In this document: positions 1 through 8,639 of the stretch, in pieces | Position numbering within the stretch: the stretch's first letter is position 1 | Layout of the letters: every line of letters begins with the position of its first letter | Assembly (NCBI RefSeq): GCF_003050865.1 | Contig: NZ_QAOK01000022.1 | Span: forward strand, 1 to 57,145 | Direction of reading: 5' to 3' | Source of the DNA: Nitrosospira multiformis | Lineage (GTDB): Bacteria > Pseudomonadota > Gammaproteobacteria > Burkholderiales > Nitrosomonadaceae | Length of the DNA: 57,145 bases | Made by a program: the position numbers and the translations under genes | The notes under the pieces: generated by a model | The model's input: the letters and a program-made list of their open reading frames with translations, nothing else | Database searches by the model: none | Told to the model about the DNA's origin: nothing

Positions 1-1
1 A

Positions 2-95
2 AGCAGAAGCAAACTATTATCAGCAATTGGTCCAAAAGGCCACGGTAGAAGTTTAACTTAAACCAAAAAGCCTCCACGAAAACCGGGGCGATTCA
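2..95. repeat. Left copy of a 94-bp terminal inverted repeat
   Basis: These 94 bases are identical, in reverse complement, to the last 94 bases of the window (57052-57145). The identity stops sharply at position 95/96. Within it, positions 3-56 on the plus strand read as the last 17 codons of some protein entering from outside, ending TAA; I do not recognise it. The stop codon of the frameshifted DUF262 gene lies on its inner edge (93-95). The simplest explanation is that the contig ends at two oppositely oriented copies of a genomic repeat; a real element end is possible. Confidence 0.9.
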
Positions 96-1659
96 ATTCA
101 TGCCACTACTTAAAGGCAACAAGTTAGCTAAACGGTCTTTCAGTGTTTCATGTTCTTTCTCGGTAAAATCGGCTAGCCAAGCCGGGGTAAGCTTTTGAGG
201 AAGAACATGTTCAATAGTCTTTACTAGCATCGGACTGTCACCATTAAGGCTTCTATCATATTGATGAATCAGAAATGGAGTAATTCCAACTCCGTATAGA
301 TTCCTAGTCGTGATTTCCTCTTCAAACTCTTTATCATTCGGCCAGACAATGGTCTTATGTTTGCTAATTTCCCTCGTTACACGCTCAATCTCCTTCGCAG
401 TCTATCCACAGTCTCTTGAAAACTGCGTGCAAACCAGTAGGTTCATGCCCACAAACAGCACGTCTCACCAGAAAAGACTCCATTACCTCCAATATCGCAA
501 TCGCGCTTTCTTCAGCAAGAACATTGTTTGATGCTGCTTCCGAAAGAAGCATAAGGAAAGGAAATGTGGAACTAGGTAATTGGGTTTCATGTAGGCGTTT
601 GAACGCGGCAGCTAGTTCCTTAGGATGTCTAGAGAAATTAGAACCGCACTGAAGATCAAGGTATGCATTTTGACCCTCAGCCAGTTGCTTTATAATCTGC
701 TCAGGATCACTTATGTTGTCCCATTCTTTCCGCAATGCACTGTAAACGTCCGACTTTTTTAAGTTAGGCCATTTAGTTAAACCGTATGGAAAAAAATATC
801 CATCGAAGTAGTTACGTCGGTTTTGCTCAAATTTTTTATAAAATGGTTGCCAATATTCTGCATCCACTCTCTCAATTTTATCTGAATGCTCATCTGCAAC
901 CTTTGAAAAGACTTCATTTCTGACTAAATCGCCAATTGTCATTGGCTCATGACGCGAATTCAAGCTGTCAAATATCTTAGGTCCATTCGTTGGGTCCCAC
1001 ACATCAATTTGAACTATGCTTACCTGGTTCAGTAGCTTGCTATATATATTTCGGACTCGCTGAATTGCTCCCTGCTTAAGTTCTTCTTTGAAAAAACGTA
1101 GGGCATGGCGGTAATTATTCCGAAGCGTTCCGCTTTCATTGCCACTCTCAGGGAGAGAAATGAGCTTAAACCCGTTAAGAGCCGAAGAAAGCCCATCATC
1201 GGAGAGAAGATCTCGAAATACCCAATTTAATTGAGCGCGATCTTCTTTGCACGAATGGAGCTTGTAATTTGAAAGCGCACCAGTATGCCTGTTGATAACA
1301 AGATATTTTTGAAAGAGCGCTACAGCTTCCTCATATTGTTCAGCATTGCATAAAGTCTTCACCGCTGCACACAGGTATAAGAAGATAGTTGTTATGCGTT
1401 GCTGTCCGTCTATAACGTCGAAGATATTAGGATCTGCTGGATTTGATCGGCGTCCATGAATGATTATTGCGCCGAGGAAATGAACATCGCTGGATTCATC
1501 CACCAACTGCATAATGTCAAGACTAAGCTGCTTTATCCTCTCCGGTGTCCATTTATATGGACGCTGAAAATAGGGGATGGAGAAAATCGTATCCCCGGAT
1601 ATGAGTGAGCCAATCTCTGCCTCACTCGAATTATTTGTAAGTCTATTGCGTTGAGCCAT
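93..1659 (-). pseudogene. GmrSD-like DUF262/DUF1524 protein, broken by a frameshift
   Basis: The intact reading frame (385-1659, 424 aa) has the DUF262 (GmrS-like) signature: IPYFQRPYKW at residues 28-37 and DVIDGQQR at 81-88, the motifs linked to NTP binding and hydrolysis. It ends early at 385. A second frame continues the same protein from about 400 down to the stop at 93-95 and contains IEHVLP, the start of the DUF1524 HNH-like nuclease domain. A one-base shift near 385-405 therefore splits one gene of about 520 codons. GmrSD-type enzymes are type IV restriction nucleases that attack modified phage DNA. The frameshift may be real decay or a sequencing error. It is less GC-rich than the defence operon to its right and is a separate, unrelated-looking paralogue of the GmrSD gene at 3476-5311. 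Confidence 0.8.
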
Positions 1660-1797
1660 CTTCTACCTTTATTTCTAGTAGCCACGAGAACGGCAATTAT
1701 ATGCTTCAGCTTCAGCATTAGCTAAGTGCCACAGTATTGCAAATGATTAGCATCAAAAGACCCTGCTCATATGAGATGGTGGAATCTGATCAATAAA

Positions 1798-1867
1798 TAC
1801 TATCAATAAAGTTGCGTTTGAGTTTTGATAGTGATACTATCACTACTTCTAATACTTAATTGATAGT
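1798..1867 (+). promoter_or_regulatory. Palindromic operator / res-like region upstream of the resolvase
   Basis: The AT-rich leader of the resolvase gene has a perfect palindrome, TAGTGATA-C-TATCACTA, at 1829-1845. Further half-sites of the same core (CTATCA or TGATAG) occur at 1800-1805 and 1861-1866. Serine resolvases commonly bind paired inverted subsites next to their own gene, both as a recombination site and to repress themselves. Binding here is inferred from position and symmetry only. Confidence 0.55.
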
Positions 1868-1884
1868 TTTGAGGGAGAAAAACT

Positions 1885-2472
1885 ATGTTGATCGGATATG
1901 CCCGGACTTCCACGCGTGAACAAATTGCGGGCTTTGAAGCGCAGTTAGCTGAACTTAAAGCAGCAGGTTGCAAGAAGGTATTTCAGGAGCAAGTAAGTGC
2001 AGTTAGTGTAGGCAAGCGGGAAGAGCTTGAATCCGCGCTGGATTATGTGCGTGAAGGGGATACGTTAGTTGTAACAAAGATTGATCGTCTTGCACGCTCT
2101 TTGCCTCATCTCTTGCAGATTATCGAAAGGCTTGAAAAGAAAGGCGTGGCGCTTCGTATTCTGAGCATGCAGATTGATACAAGCACGCCAAACGGAAAGC
2201 TTATGCTATCAATCATGGGTGCAATTGCAGAGTTCGAGCGTGCGCTTATGCTTGAGCGTCAATTAGACGGAATCGCCGCCGCGAAACAAGCAGGGAAATA
2301 TAAAGGAAGGCAACCAACCGCTAAGCGAAAGGCTGATAAGGTTTTAGAGCTTGCTGCGCAAAATATGACACGTCAAGAAATCGCAGAAAAGACCGGTATT
2401 GGTATAGCTAGCGTTTACCGGATTCTCTCTGCTGCAAAACCCCAAGCAGGACAGGCAGACGTAGGATTATGA
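1885..2472 (+). CDS. Serine recombinase (resolvase/invertase family)
   Basis: A 195-aa small serine recombinase. The N-terminal catalytic domain begins MLIGYARTSTREQ, with Ser9 in the position of the nucleophile. The middle has the typical stretch KIDRLARSLPHL, followed by the long dimer helix with GAIAEFERALMLER. The C-terminal 45 residues form a Hin/resolvase-type helix-turn-helix (TRQEIAEKTGIGIASVYRIL). The length is normal and there is a good ribosome site (GAGGGAG). Such enzymes resolve transposition cointegrates or invert DNA. No transposase is nearby, so it is probably a relic of a transposon or plasmid, possibly still active on the palindromic leader at 1798-1867. Confidence 0.9.
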   Translation: MLIGYARTSTREQIAGFEAQLAELKAAGCKKVFQEQVSAVSVGKREELESALDYVREGDTLVVTKIDRLARSLPHLLQIIERLEKKGVALRILSMQIDTSTPNGKLMLSIMGAIAEFERALMLERQLDGIAAAKQAGKYKGRQPTAKRKADKVLELAAQNMTRQEIAEKTGIGIASVYRILSAAKPQAGQADVGL

Positions 2473-2521
2473 GACGTCATATTTGGATGAGCCGTAAAAC
2501 TTTTACTGTTTCGGAAATAAA

Positions 2522-2560
2522 ATGAGAGGTGGGTGAAATATAGCCTGCCTCTCATCTTTT
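2522..2560. terminator. Bidirectional terminator between convergent genes
   Basis: A 12-bp stem (2522-2533 with 2544-2555, two G-T pairs) around a 10-base loop is followed by CTTTT on the plus side and by T-rich sequence on the minus side. It lies between the convergent resolvase and recombinase-fragment genes and would stop transcription from both. Confidence 0.7.
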
Positions 2561-2572
2561 GCTCGCTAGCTT

Positions 2573-3172
2573 CTAAAGTTCAGTTACGCTTTCTAATAGA
2601 AGTTTGTCTAGTAAGGTATCGTCGTCGTTGTTCATTGCATTATAAATTGCTATCAATACGTCGCACTTGCCCCGAATAGCGTGAAATTCTGGCGCGATTT
2701 TTCGACTTTTTCTCTTATCCCATAATGCGATGCCTTTTTCCTGCTGATTTTGTAACGCAGAGGGTGGCGGTGCCCCCAAATGGTTGTTAACAGTCTTATA
2801 AGCCAACTCTTCGTTGGCCTTAATCGTTTCTGGTGTGTCATGCGGTTCACTTTGAAGTATTACGCTTTTTATCGTTCTCCGCTCTGGTGGTCCGTCGAAT
2901 TCGATTTTGGTAATAAAATCAAACTCAAAGCCTTTATCAGTCTTTTTGCTCTTACCAGACATAATGTCTTGTCGAATTCTCTCAAAAGTTTGCTTGAAGG
3001 TGCCTGCTAGCAAGTGAACTGCATGTTTAGCATCCCGCACGCTTGCAGTGCGAAGACTGCGGTATATCTCTTTAGTTTGAAAGTAGTCGCGTAGATCAGG
3101 TGGTATTGCAATTCTGAAATACAAATTTCCATTACGACTACGGCACAAATGGGAAGGAAGTTTAATTGCCAT
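2573..3172 (-). CDS. Truncated tyrosine recombinase, N-terminal DUF6538-type domain only
   Basis: This 199-aa protein starts MAIKLPSHLCRSRNGNLYFR and continues with PPDLRDYF and SLRTASVRDAKH. This is the N-terminal arm-type domain found at the start of one class of phage/island integrases. The expected core-binding and catalytic domains (R...HxxR...Y) are absent, because the frame ends about 200 residues before where they should be. I read it as an integrase remnant, though a stand-alone DNA-binding protein cannot be excluded. Its last residues directly precede a terminator, so the truncation is not at a contig end. It marks the left part of the window as mobile DNA. Confidence 0.65.
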   Translation of the reverse strand: MAIKLPSHLCRSRNGNLYFRIAIPPDLRDYFQTKEIYRSLRTASVRDAKHAVHLLAGTFKQTFERIRQDIMSGKSKKTDKGFEFDFITKIEFDGPPERRTIKSVILQSEPHDTPETIKANEELAYKTVNNHLGAPPPSALQNQQEKGIALWDKRKSRKIAPEFHAIRGKCDVLIAIYNAMNNDDDTLLDKLLLESVTEL

Positions 3173-3198
3173 TTTCGATCTGTTTTGGGGTGCTTGGT

Positions 3199-3218
3199 TG
3201 GGGTTCCAAGCCAGATCG
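3199..3218. repeat. 20-bp exact repeat shared with the SNF2 helicase gene
   Basis: TGGGGTTCCAAGCCAGATCG occurs here, just upstream of the recombinase fragment, and again at 15075-15094 inside the SNF2 helicase. On the minus strand both copies read in frame as DLAWNP: in the helicase this is part of the conserved SF2 motif, and here it continues open into the recombinase start codon. It could be an attachment-site core, a recombined helicase fragment, or chance. Confidence 0.5.
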
Positions 3219-3343
3219 AACGTCTAGAAACGATAAAGCCGCCAAGAATCAGCGGCTTAACGTATTGATGGTGGGGCGGCGACTACCAAAAAATTGTTTT
3301 AACTGTAAGAAATATAATAACAATATGTTATTTATTAATCCTT

Positions 3344-3364
3344 GTTACCCCATAAGTTACCCCT
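3344..3364. repeat. GTTACCCC / AGTTACCCCT paired repeat (left copy)
   Basis: GTTACCCC (3344-3351) is followed by AGTTACCCCT (3355-3364). The same pair in the same order and orientation lies at 29810-29817 and 29822-29831, just upstream of the complete integrase gene. Both copies sit upstream of integrase-type genes, so they may be arm-type integrase or excisionase sites. This is inference from position. Confidence 0.45.
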
Positions 3365-3475
3365 ATCTATAATCTCTGACTCCCATCATTTCCTCTGCTT
3401 TTGAATCGAGAGCATTACAGTCAGACACATCGTCGCAGGTGTCTTTGGATTCGACATCGTGAATGCGCTCCCTCG

Positions 3476-5311
3476 TCAGACCTCGATAGGTGTCGTTTTC
3501 CAAACATCCCGAGCCAACGCTATAAGCATTCCGTGCCGCTTCTCGATCGATGCGGCATCCCACGCTGGGAACGCCTCCAATTTCTCATTGATCCTGGAGA
3601 TGGATGTGTTCTGCCCGACATTCTTCAGCTCGACCAAACTGCGCGTGAGATAGTTGCTGCTGTTTCGGTACTCGGCCTGCTTCGCCGTGTAGAAGTTATT
3701 GCCGGCCACGATATTAATTGGCTTCTCCAACAGGGTCAGATTACCCAGCCGGTTCTTGTAGTCGTCATAGACGGCGGTCGGGTTTTCAGAGGCCCATTTT
3801 CCCCGCAGCTCTGCGGTTGGCGTGTCCGGCAGAATGTGCTCGATTTCCAGGCTGGTGTACGACTCCAGGCTGCCAGGTAATCTAACGCCGCTGAACGCCA
3901 TATCCACGTGCTGGGTCAGCCGTGCCAGCAGATAGCGTGTCCGGTATTGCTGCATCGTGTACAGCGAGAAGCGCTTCAGTGCATCCGACAGCTCCGGTGA
4001 TTTCGCTGCCATGTTGCTCTCAAATCGGTCCGCCACGAACGCGTTTAGCGCAGCCCGCTGCTTCAGTGGGTCCGTGATGGCTGCAATCGTCCTCAGCTCG
4101 TCGGCCCACAGCGAAAAATTCCGCTCCAGATCCTTTGTCGGCGTTTTGGTGAAGATGTAATAGAACAGGAAGCTCTCAAGCTGGGTGACGAAGTGATCGA
4201 ACAGCGGCTTCGGCAAGGCAGCAGCCGCCAGCAGCAACACGTAGTGCAAGCTGAACGCGCCACCAGCCAGCCGCTTGAGACTATCCATGGCGAGATTCGG
4301 CTTGCCATCGTTGCCGAGGCCACTCCCGAAAGCGAGGTAATGTTCGACGCTACGAATGACCTTCCGCACGAACTCAAACGGCTTGTTCGCGTAGTCGCAA
4401 AGCGGGGCATTGTCCTTATCGACAAACCAGTCGTAAATCTCGTCTTCCCGCACGACGGCGTCGCCACGGTCGTTCTTGATGACATAGTTGGCCATCAGGA
4501 AATAGCGGAGGAACCGCAGCGGCTTTTCCTTTTCCTTCTCCAGCGGCTTTGTAATCTTCTTCCACTCGTCCTTGAGCTGGGTGAACTGTGTCTGCTTAAC
4601 CTGCGTGAACAGCAGGTTCTTCAGCAAGTCCATCGGGTTGAGGCCGACGCCACGCTCGTTAATGGTCTCAAAGATCTTCAGCGCGCTGCTCACGTCCGTC
4701 GAGATCTGGATGAACACGACGTTGTTGGCCAAGTAGCCCCAATACTTCTTCAGCTTGGTCGAGTCATCGTAGTTGTCCTTCAAGTAGCGGTGAAGCGTGC
4801 CGTAAGCATTTACTAGATTTTCCAGTGATCCAAAGCTGGATATCCCTGCAGCTTGAATGCCCACACGCACGGCCAACGGATCGGTGTCCAGCTCTACCAG
4901 CTTGGCCATGACTTCGCCCGCGTTTTCGTAACGCGGCTCCAGCTTCAAACTGGCTCTCGTCTCGCCGTCGCGGTCCGTGTAGCTGGTCGAAATCAAGCCG
5001 CTTACGGTCTGCCGCTGGGGTTCACCCTGAAACACATGCTTCAGGGCGCAAAGCAGCAGGAAGAATGTGGTCAGACGCTGCTGACCATCGATCACTTCGT
5101 AGTGATTCTTCTGATCCGTCGGCGACACCAGCACGGTGCCAATAAAGTATTCCCTCGTCGAGCCTGCATCGATCTGCTCGTTGATGTCCTCCAACAGCTG
5201 TTGGACTTCTTTGTCCGTCCAGACGTACTCGCGCTGATAGTCCGGAACGATGTAGAAGCACTCCCTGAAGGCTTCCTCGATGCTATATTTGTGGTTCTCA
5301 ATACGGGCCAT
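3476..5311 (-). CDS. GmrSD-like DUF262/DUF1524 restriction protein (intact)
   Basis: This 611-aa protein has both halves of a single-chain GmrSD-type enzyme. The DUF262 half has IVPDYQREYVW at residues 21-31 and VIDGQQR at 73-79. The DUF1524 half has EIEHILP at 489-495 (His492, start of the HNH-like fold) and GNLTLL near 523. Known relatives are NTP-dependent nucleases cutting DNA with glucosylated or otherwise modified cytosine. It is the last gene of the nine-gene minus-strand operon, 33 bp after the HNH endonuclease gene. Its position suggests a backup against phages whose modified DNA escapes the methylation-based part of the system; this is inference. All signature motifs are intact, unlike the copy at 93-1659. 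Confidence 0.85.
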   Translation of the reverse strand: MARIENHKYSIEEAFRECFYIVPDYQREYVWTDKEVQQLLEDINEQIDAGSTREYFIGTVLVSPTDQKNHYEVIDGQQRLTTFFLLLCALKHVFQGEPQRQTVSGLISTSYTDRDGETRASLKLEPRYENAGEVMAKLVELDTDPLAVRVGIQAAGISSFGSLENLVNAYGTLHRYLKDNYDDSTKLKKYWGYLANNVVFIQISTDVSSALKIFETINERGVGLNPMDLLKNLLFTQVKQTQFTQLKDEWKKITKPLEKEKEKPLRFLRYFLMANYVIKNDRGDAVVREDEIYDWFVDKDNAPLCDYANKPFEFVRKVIRSVEHYLAFGSGLGNDGKPNLAMDSLKRLAGGAFSLHYVLLLAAAALPKPLFDHFVTQLESFLFYYIFTKTPTKDLERNFSLWADELRTIAAITDPLKQRAALNAFVADRFESNMAAKSPELSDALKRFSLYTMQQYRTRYLLARLTQHVDMAFSGVRLPGSLESYTSLEIEHILPDTPTAELRGKWASENPTAVYDDYKNRLGNLTLLEKPINIVAGNNFYTAKQAEYRNSSNYLTRSLVELKNVGQNTSISRINEKLEAFPAWDAASIEKRHGMLIALARDVWKTTPIEV

Positions 5312-5344
5312 GTTCTTATTCCTTCATTCTTCACATCATGGTGT

Positions 5345-6169
5345 TTAGATCAAATTGCTTGCAGCTGGCGACAATCGTTGCTGCAAGCGGGCACGGTGCA
5401 GTCCAAGGTACGGTTGGTGCAGTGCATTGACCCAACGCAGTTTCATGCCGGGCGCAATACCTAGGGGAAGCAAATTCAGTCCCACTAATGCAGGCGCAAT
5501 CACCAGCACGCCCTGTTCATCAAAGCTGATCAGAAAACGGTCAAACAATGCATCCAGATTGGCGCTAAGGAGAAAGCCGTTGAATACATCCAGCCGCTCA
5601 GCATCCGCTTCACACTCGCTCCAAGGTTTAGCGTGGCTGGCACGCAGCGCCTCGGGGATGGCAATACCGGTGACGGCGCAAGCACCACCCCAGTAATCCA
5701 GCATCGCGTCGCGGAACTTATTTTGCCCGATGCGCTGGCGCACCAGGCGCTCCACTTCGGTGCCAGCAATGCCGGCGGGCAAGGTCGACAGTTCCATCGC
5801 CACCGCCTGCTGGTAGTCGGTAGCGACCTGACTGGGCAGAGAGCGCGCGAGGCTGGCTGCACGGCGGAGCAACGCCGCCAGCGCCGCATCGCTCCGCGCT
5901 TTGAATCTGTCAGCCCCGCCGCCTGAGTGCGGAAAACTGCGTCCAAGCTCCGCACACAAGGTTGTGGAAGCCGACTGAAAATGCACATGATAAGCATCGC
6001 CTTCAACGCTCACCAAAGCGCGGGTCGAATGGCGCGCCGAAGCCAAGATGACGCCATCTGCAGCCGATGCTAGGACATATTCAAAGCCGTTATCGTTGCC
6101 GCATTTTTCAATGAGGGCGAGTTGTAGAGGGTTCTGGGCACTCATGCTGGTTTGCCAAAATCCGATCAC
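5345..6169 (-). CDS. HNH endonuclease (HNH_2-type)
   Basis: A 274-aa protein. The C-terminal half has the HNH_2 arrangement: Cys164, a SHAKPW motif with His179, Asn197 in VFNGFLL, and FDRFLISFD at about 209-217. This pattern is common in restriction-type HNH nucleases. The N-terminal 120 residues are of unknown fold and may sense or bind a partner. Translation starts at GTG (GTGA overlap with the upstream stop) or at the ATG eight codons on (6145). It lies between the PLD-like and GmrSD genes, so the operon ends with two different nucleases. Substrate unknown. Confidence 0.8.
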   Translation of the reverse strand: MIGFWQTSMSAQNPLQLALIEKCGNDNGFEYVLASAADGVILASARHSTRALVSVEGDAYHVHFQSASTTLCAELGRSFPHSGGGADRFKARSDAALAALLRRAASLARSLPSQVATDYQQAVAMELSTLPAGIAGTEVERLVRQRIGQNKFRDAMLDYWGGACAVTGIAIPEALRASHAKPWSECEADAERLDVFNGFLLSANLDALFDRFLISFDEQGVLVIAPALVGLNLLPLGIAPGMKLRWVNALHQPYLGLHRARLQQRLSPAASNLI

Positions 6170-7398
6170 GACATTACCGGCCCAGCTTTTGCTGCCACTT
6201 CTTCCTTCAACAGCGCGCCATCCATTACAGATTGCGGAATCTCCTTCATAACGCGCTCGCCAAAATCCTTGTTCTTGAGCGTTTCGTAGGTCACATCCTT
6301 GTAGAACTTGTGGATCTTCATCCCGAATACCAATTCCTCAGCCGTTGGAAACGACTTGGCAAGCTCTTCTCTGACATAAACTGCGGCTGACTCTTCGGTG
6401 GCAAGAAACAGGCCGCGAAAACGCGATGGTGGATTTGCCATAACTGCCCGCGACAAGTCGGGGATAATCGCGTCGATGACTTTGTTCAAAGCCTCCTGCA
6501 AATCCTTCTTCAGGGCTTCCTTACAGTCATCCAAATCCTTCTCGATTTTCGTCAGCTCATTCTCGAAACTCTGCCGCTTCGACTTCAGCATCACGCGGCC
6601 AGCCTGCCCCACAGGCACCAAATAAGCTTGACGCAGCTCTTCTAGCTTCTCGGTGACCTCTTGAAGCGCTTTGGGTTTTTCGACTTTATCCAACACTTTG
6701 AGTGATGCGGTCACGCGATCTTTCAGCGCTTTATCTTGAGTGGCGATCAGCGGCAGGGTTTTGGGCAACTGAATGCGGCGACTCTGGATATTGAACCCCT
6801 CGAATGTCAGCTCAACAAATTGAATGAGCGCGGCATAAACTTGCGTTTGACGCGCCAAGTCAAATTGCTGTGGGGGTGCAATTTCAAGCGCACGCTTGAC
6901 CTTGCATAAAGTGGCCTCTTCAACCGGCTCACTGCCGACCACCGGATATTCCAGTGCAGGCGAGAAATTTTCACCTTTGATCACGGGAGGAAGCTCTACA
7001 CGCAACACCATGACTTGTGCTGAAGTTAGCGTGATGGCATTAAAGGCCTCACTGTCAGCAGTGAGGTCCGCCTCCACCAGGCTTGGAGATGTGGCAAAAC
7101 TCCAGCCAGCGTCATCGCAAATCAACGCACCAATACGCAAGCCTGCATGTTGGCGCAGCATGACACCCGCCTGACTTAGCATCTCAACCGCAGCATGTTC
7201 GCCATAACCGAGGCGTGTTACCCGCGCCGATACGTCCAGCACTACCTGCACCGCGCCTTGCCCGAGCCGTTGGTGGGCATGTTGCAGCGCTTTGGCCACA
7301 GGTACGCAGATGCCGGGCGCAGCTAGGATGACGTGCTTTTTCGACGCCTCAATTTCCTGACATATTCGCTCGTTGGTTAGCGTGGCAAATAGGGGCAT
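6166..7398 (-). CDS. Defence-operon protein with degenerate PLD-like N-terminus
   Basis: A 410-aa protein I cannot assign to a named family. Residues 1-130 follow the pattern of a phospholipase-D-like nuclease half (VILAAPGICVPVAKAL, VQVVLDVSARVTRLGYG, LRIGALICDDAGWSF). The catalytic HxK is missing, so if it has this fold it is likely inactive or works as a binding module. The middle (about 220-310) is rich in K/E/L and likely helical or coiled coil. DISARM operons contain a PLD protein (DrmC), which makes a comparison tempting, but similarity is only at pattern level. It overlaps the HNH gene by 4 bp and follows the RNA ligase gene by 15 bp, so it is co-transcribed with both. Confidence 0.55.
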   Translation of the reverse strand: MPLFATLTNERICQEIEASKKHVILAAPGICVPVAKALQHAHQRLGQGAVQVVLDVSARVTRLGYGEHAAVEMLSQAGVMLRQHAGLRIGALICDDAGWSFATSPSLVEADLTADSEAFNAITLTSAQVMVLRVELPPVIKGENFSPALEYPVVGSEPVEEATLCKVKRALEIAPPQQFDLARQTQVYAALIQFVELTFEGFNIQSRRIQLPKTLPLIATQDKALKDRVTASLKVLDKVEKPKALQEVTEKLEELRQAYLVPVGQAGRVMLKSKRQSFENELTKIEKDLDDCKEALKKDLQEALNKVIDAIIPDLSRAVMANPPSRFRGLFLATEESAAVYVREELAKSFPTAEELVFGMKIHKFYKDVTYETLKNKDFGERVMKEIPQSVMDGALLKEEVAAKAGPVMS

Positions 7399-7413
7399 AG
7401 CGTGATCCTCGAA

Positions 7414-8115
7414 TTATTCATATTGAACCCTGTTCCACTCAATCGCTCGCTTACGCCAATGCGTGCCGATGGCTTGCGCGAAGTCGGGCCGGATTAGCTT
7501 GGCGCGCGTTTCGCACCAATCCGCCGATTGGCGGCGAATTACCAAGCCTTCAAGCGCACCATTGCGGTAACGGCTGTGTGTGGTGGCGATAAGCTGTTTG
7601 AGCGCGGAAACATTGGTCTTCCCATGCAGCACCTGCGGCACCGTCACCAAACCCGCTGCACTTGCCAGCACATTGCGTCTTGGCGTACTCCAGAAGCGGC
7701 GCGTTGCGCGGTCATACACATCAAACAAGAGAAACAAATCCGGCAGGGCAGCGTAGTCCAGCGAATGGCGCGCTGCACACCACTCGCCAAAGAGGATCAG
7801 GTTCGGTTTGAGCACGACACGCATTGCCTCGCTGTGTTGCGCTAACCAGGCTGGCAAGCGGGCGAATTGACCGGAGTGAGGTTCAGCCAAATATTGCCCT
7901 CGATTCTGCGCGCGCAAACTGCCATCTGGAGCGAGAGACAGGCCTAGATTTGCACCGTCCAGCTTCTCCTCCACCATCACATTGCCCGTGAGCAGTGCCG
8001 CCACCTCATTGGGTGAAAGCACCTTGTCATCGCGTGGGGCGCCTTCGCCCAGCCAAGCAATGTGCGGTGTGTGGGGGAAACGGAAGAAATCGGTCAAGCC
8101 ACGGTCCTCATTCAA
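7414..8115 (-). CDS. RNA-ligase-family nucleotidyltransferase
   Basis: A 233-aa protein with the covalent nucleotidyltransferase motifs of the RNA ligase family: motif I EEKLDGANLG with Lys51 as the predicted AMP acceptor, motif III-like LFGEW (108-112) and VYD, motif IV EGLVIR (189-194), and motif V AKLIRPDF (205-212). It is short and has no visible oligonucleotide-binding domain after motif V, so it is a minimal ligase core. Such enzymes seal nicks in RNA or repair cleaved tRNA. It is unusual in a DISARM-like operon. It overlaps the PIN nuclease gene by 4 bp, suggesting a cut-and-seal pair, or a repair function against phage-induced RNA breaks. The family call is firm; the role is inference. 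Confidence 0.85.
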   Translation of the reverse strand: MNEDRGLTDFFRFPHTPHIAWLGEGAPRDDKVLSPNEVAALLTGNVMVEEKLDGANLGLSLAPDGSLRAQNRGQYLAEPHSGQFARLPAWLAQHSEAMRVVLKPNLILFGEWCAARHSLDYAALPDLFLLFDVYDRATRRFWSTPRRNVLASAAGLVTVPQVLHGKTNVSALKQLIATTHSRYRNGALEGLVIRRQSADWCETRAKLIRPDFAQAIGTHWRKRAIEWNRVQYE

Positions 8116-8639
8116 CGAGTCTGCTTTTCGGAATGTTTTTGCCGTGACCAGTCTTCAATGATTGGCTCTAACAGCACCTGGCTCGCCAGCAGATCAGCTT
8201 CCCAATCATGCCAATCGGTGTCCCCCGCAAAGGCGATACAGCCCTCACCATGCTGCCTATGTGAATCCAGGGCTGCGGCCACCAGCTTCTTGTCCGCCTC
8301 GTCGTGGATCACTGCCAGCAATGGCGGCTGCAATACTCCGTGGCGATGCTCGTCATAGGCGACATCGACGTTATCTACGGCTCCGGTGCTCCACTTGTGT
8401 ATCACTACTTGAATGCCAAAGTCATTAAAGCCAAGCTTTTTGTAGTACTCGTCGTAAATGCCGCCGGCTAGATCCAACACTATCCGGGATGGACTGGACT
8501 GAAATGCGTCAAGCCACTGCCATACCCGCATCCGCTGTATTGGATCAGCCGGGGTTGCATCAATATCCTTCGGGTGCGTTGGGTCTGCAGCACTGGCAGC
8601 AATCAGCACATTGGTATCGACCACATAGCGATCCCTCAT
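8112..8639 (-). CDS. PIN-domain nuclease-like protein
   Basis: A 175-aa protein opening with the PIN signature YVVDTNVLIAAS (Asp8). Acidic clusters follow at HDEADKKLVAAAL and at AGDTDWHDWE, in the order expected for the PIN metal-binding carboxylates. PIN enzymes are mostly endoribonucleases, and many act as toxins. No antitoxin gene is adjacent. Instead it overlaps the AAA ATPase gene upstream and the RNA ligase gene downstream by 4 bp each, so it is probably controlled by the ATPase. The substrate cannot be told from sequence. Confidence 0.75.
   Translation of the reverse strand: MRDRYVVDTNVLIAASAADPTHPKDIDATPADPIQRMRVWQWLDAFQSSPSRIVLDLAGGIYDEYYKKLGFNDFGIQVVIHKWSTGAVDNVDVAYDEHRHGVLQPPLLAVIHDEADKKLVAAALDSHRQHGEGCIAFAGDTDWHDWEADLLASQVLLEPIIEDWSRQKHSEKQTR

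Noticed and set aside
3190-3230. tRNA-like 3' end next to the recombinase fragment
   Set aside because: No matching T-arm stem or acceptor pairing could be formed; it is the 20-bp helicase-like repeat instead.
3401-3880. Plus-strand open frames opposite the GmrSD gene
   Set aside because: They are antisense to a gene with clear motifs, and no independent signature or ribosome site is seen.
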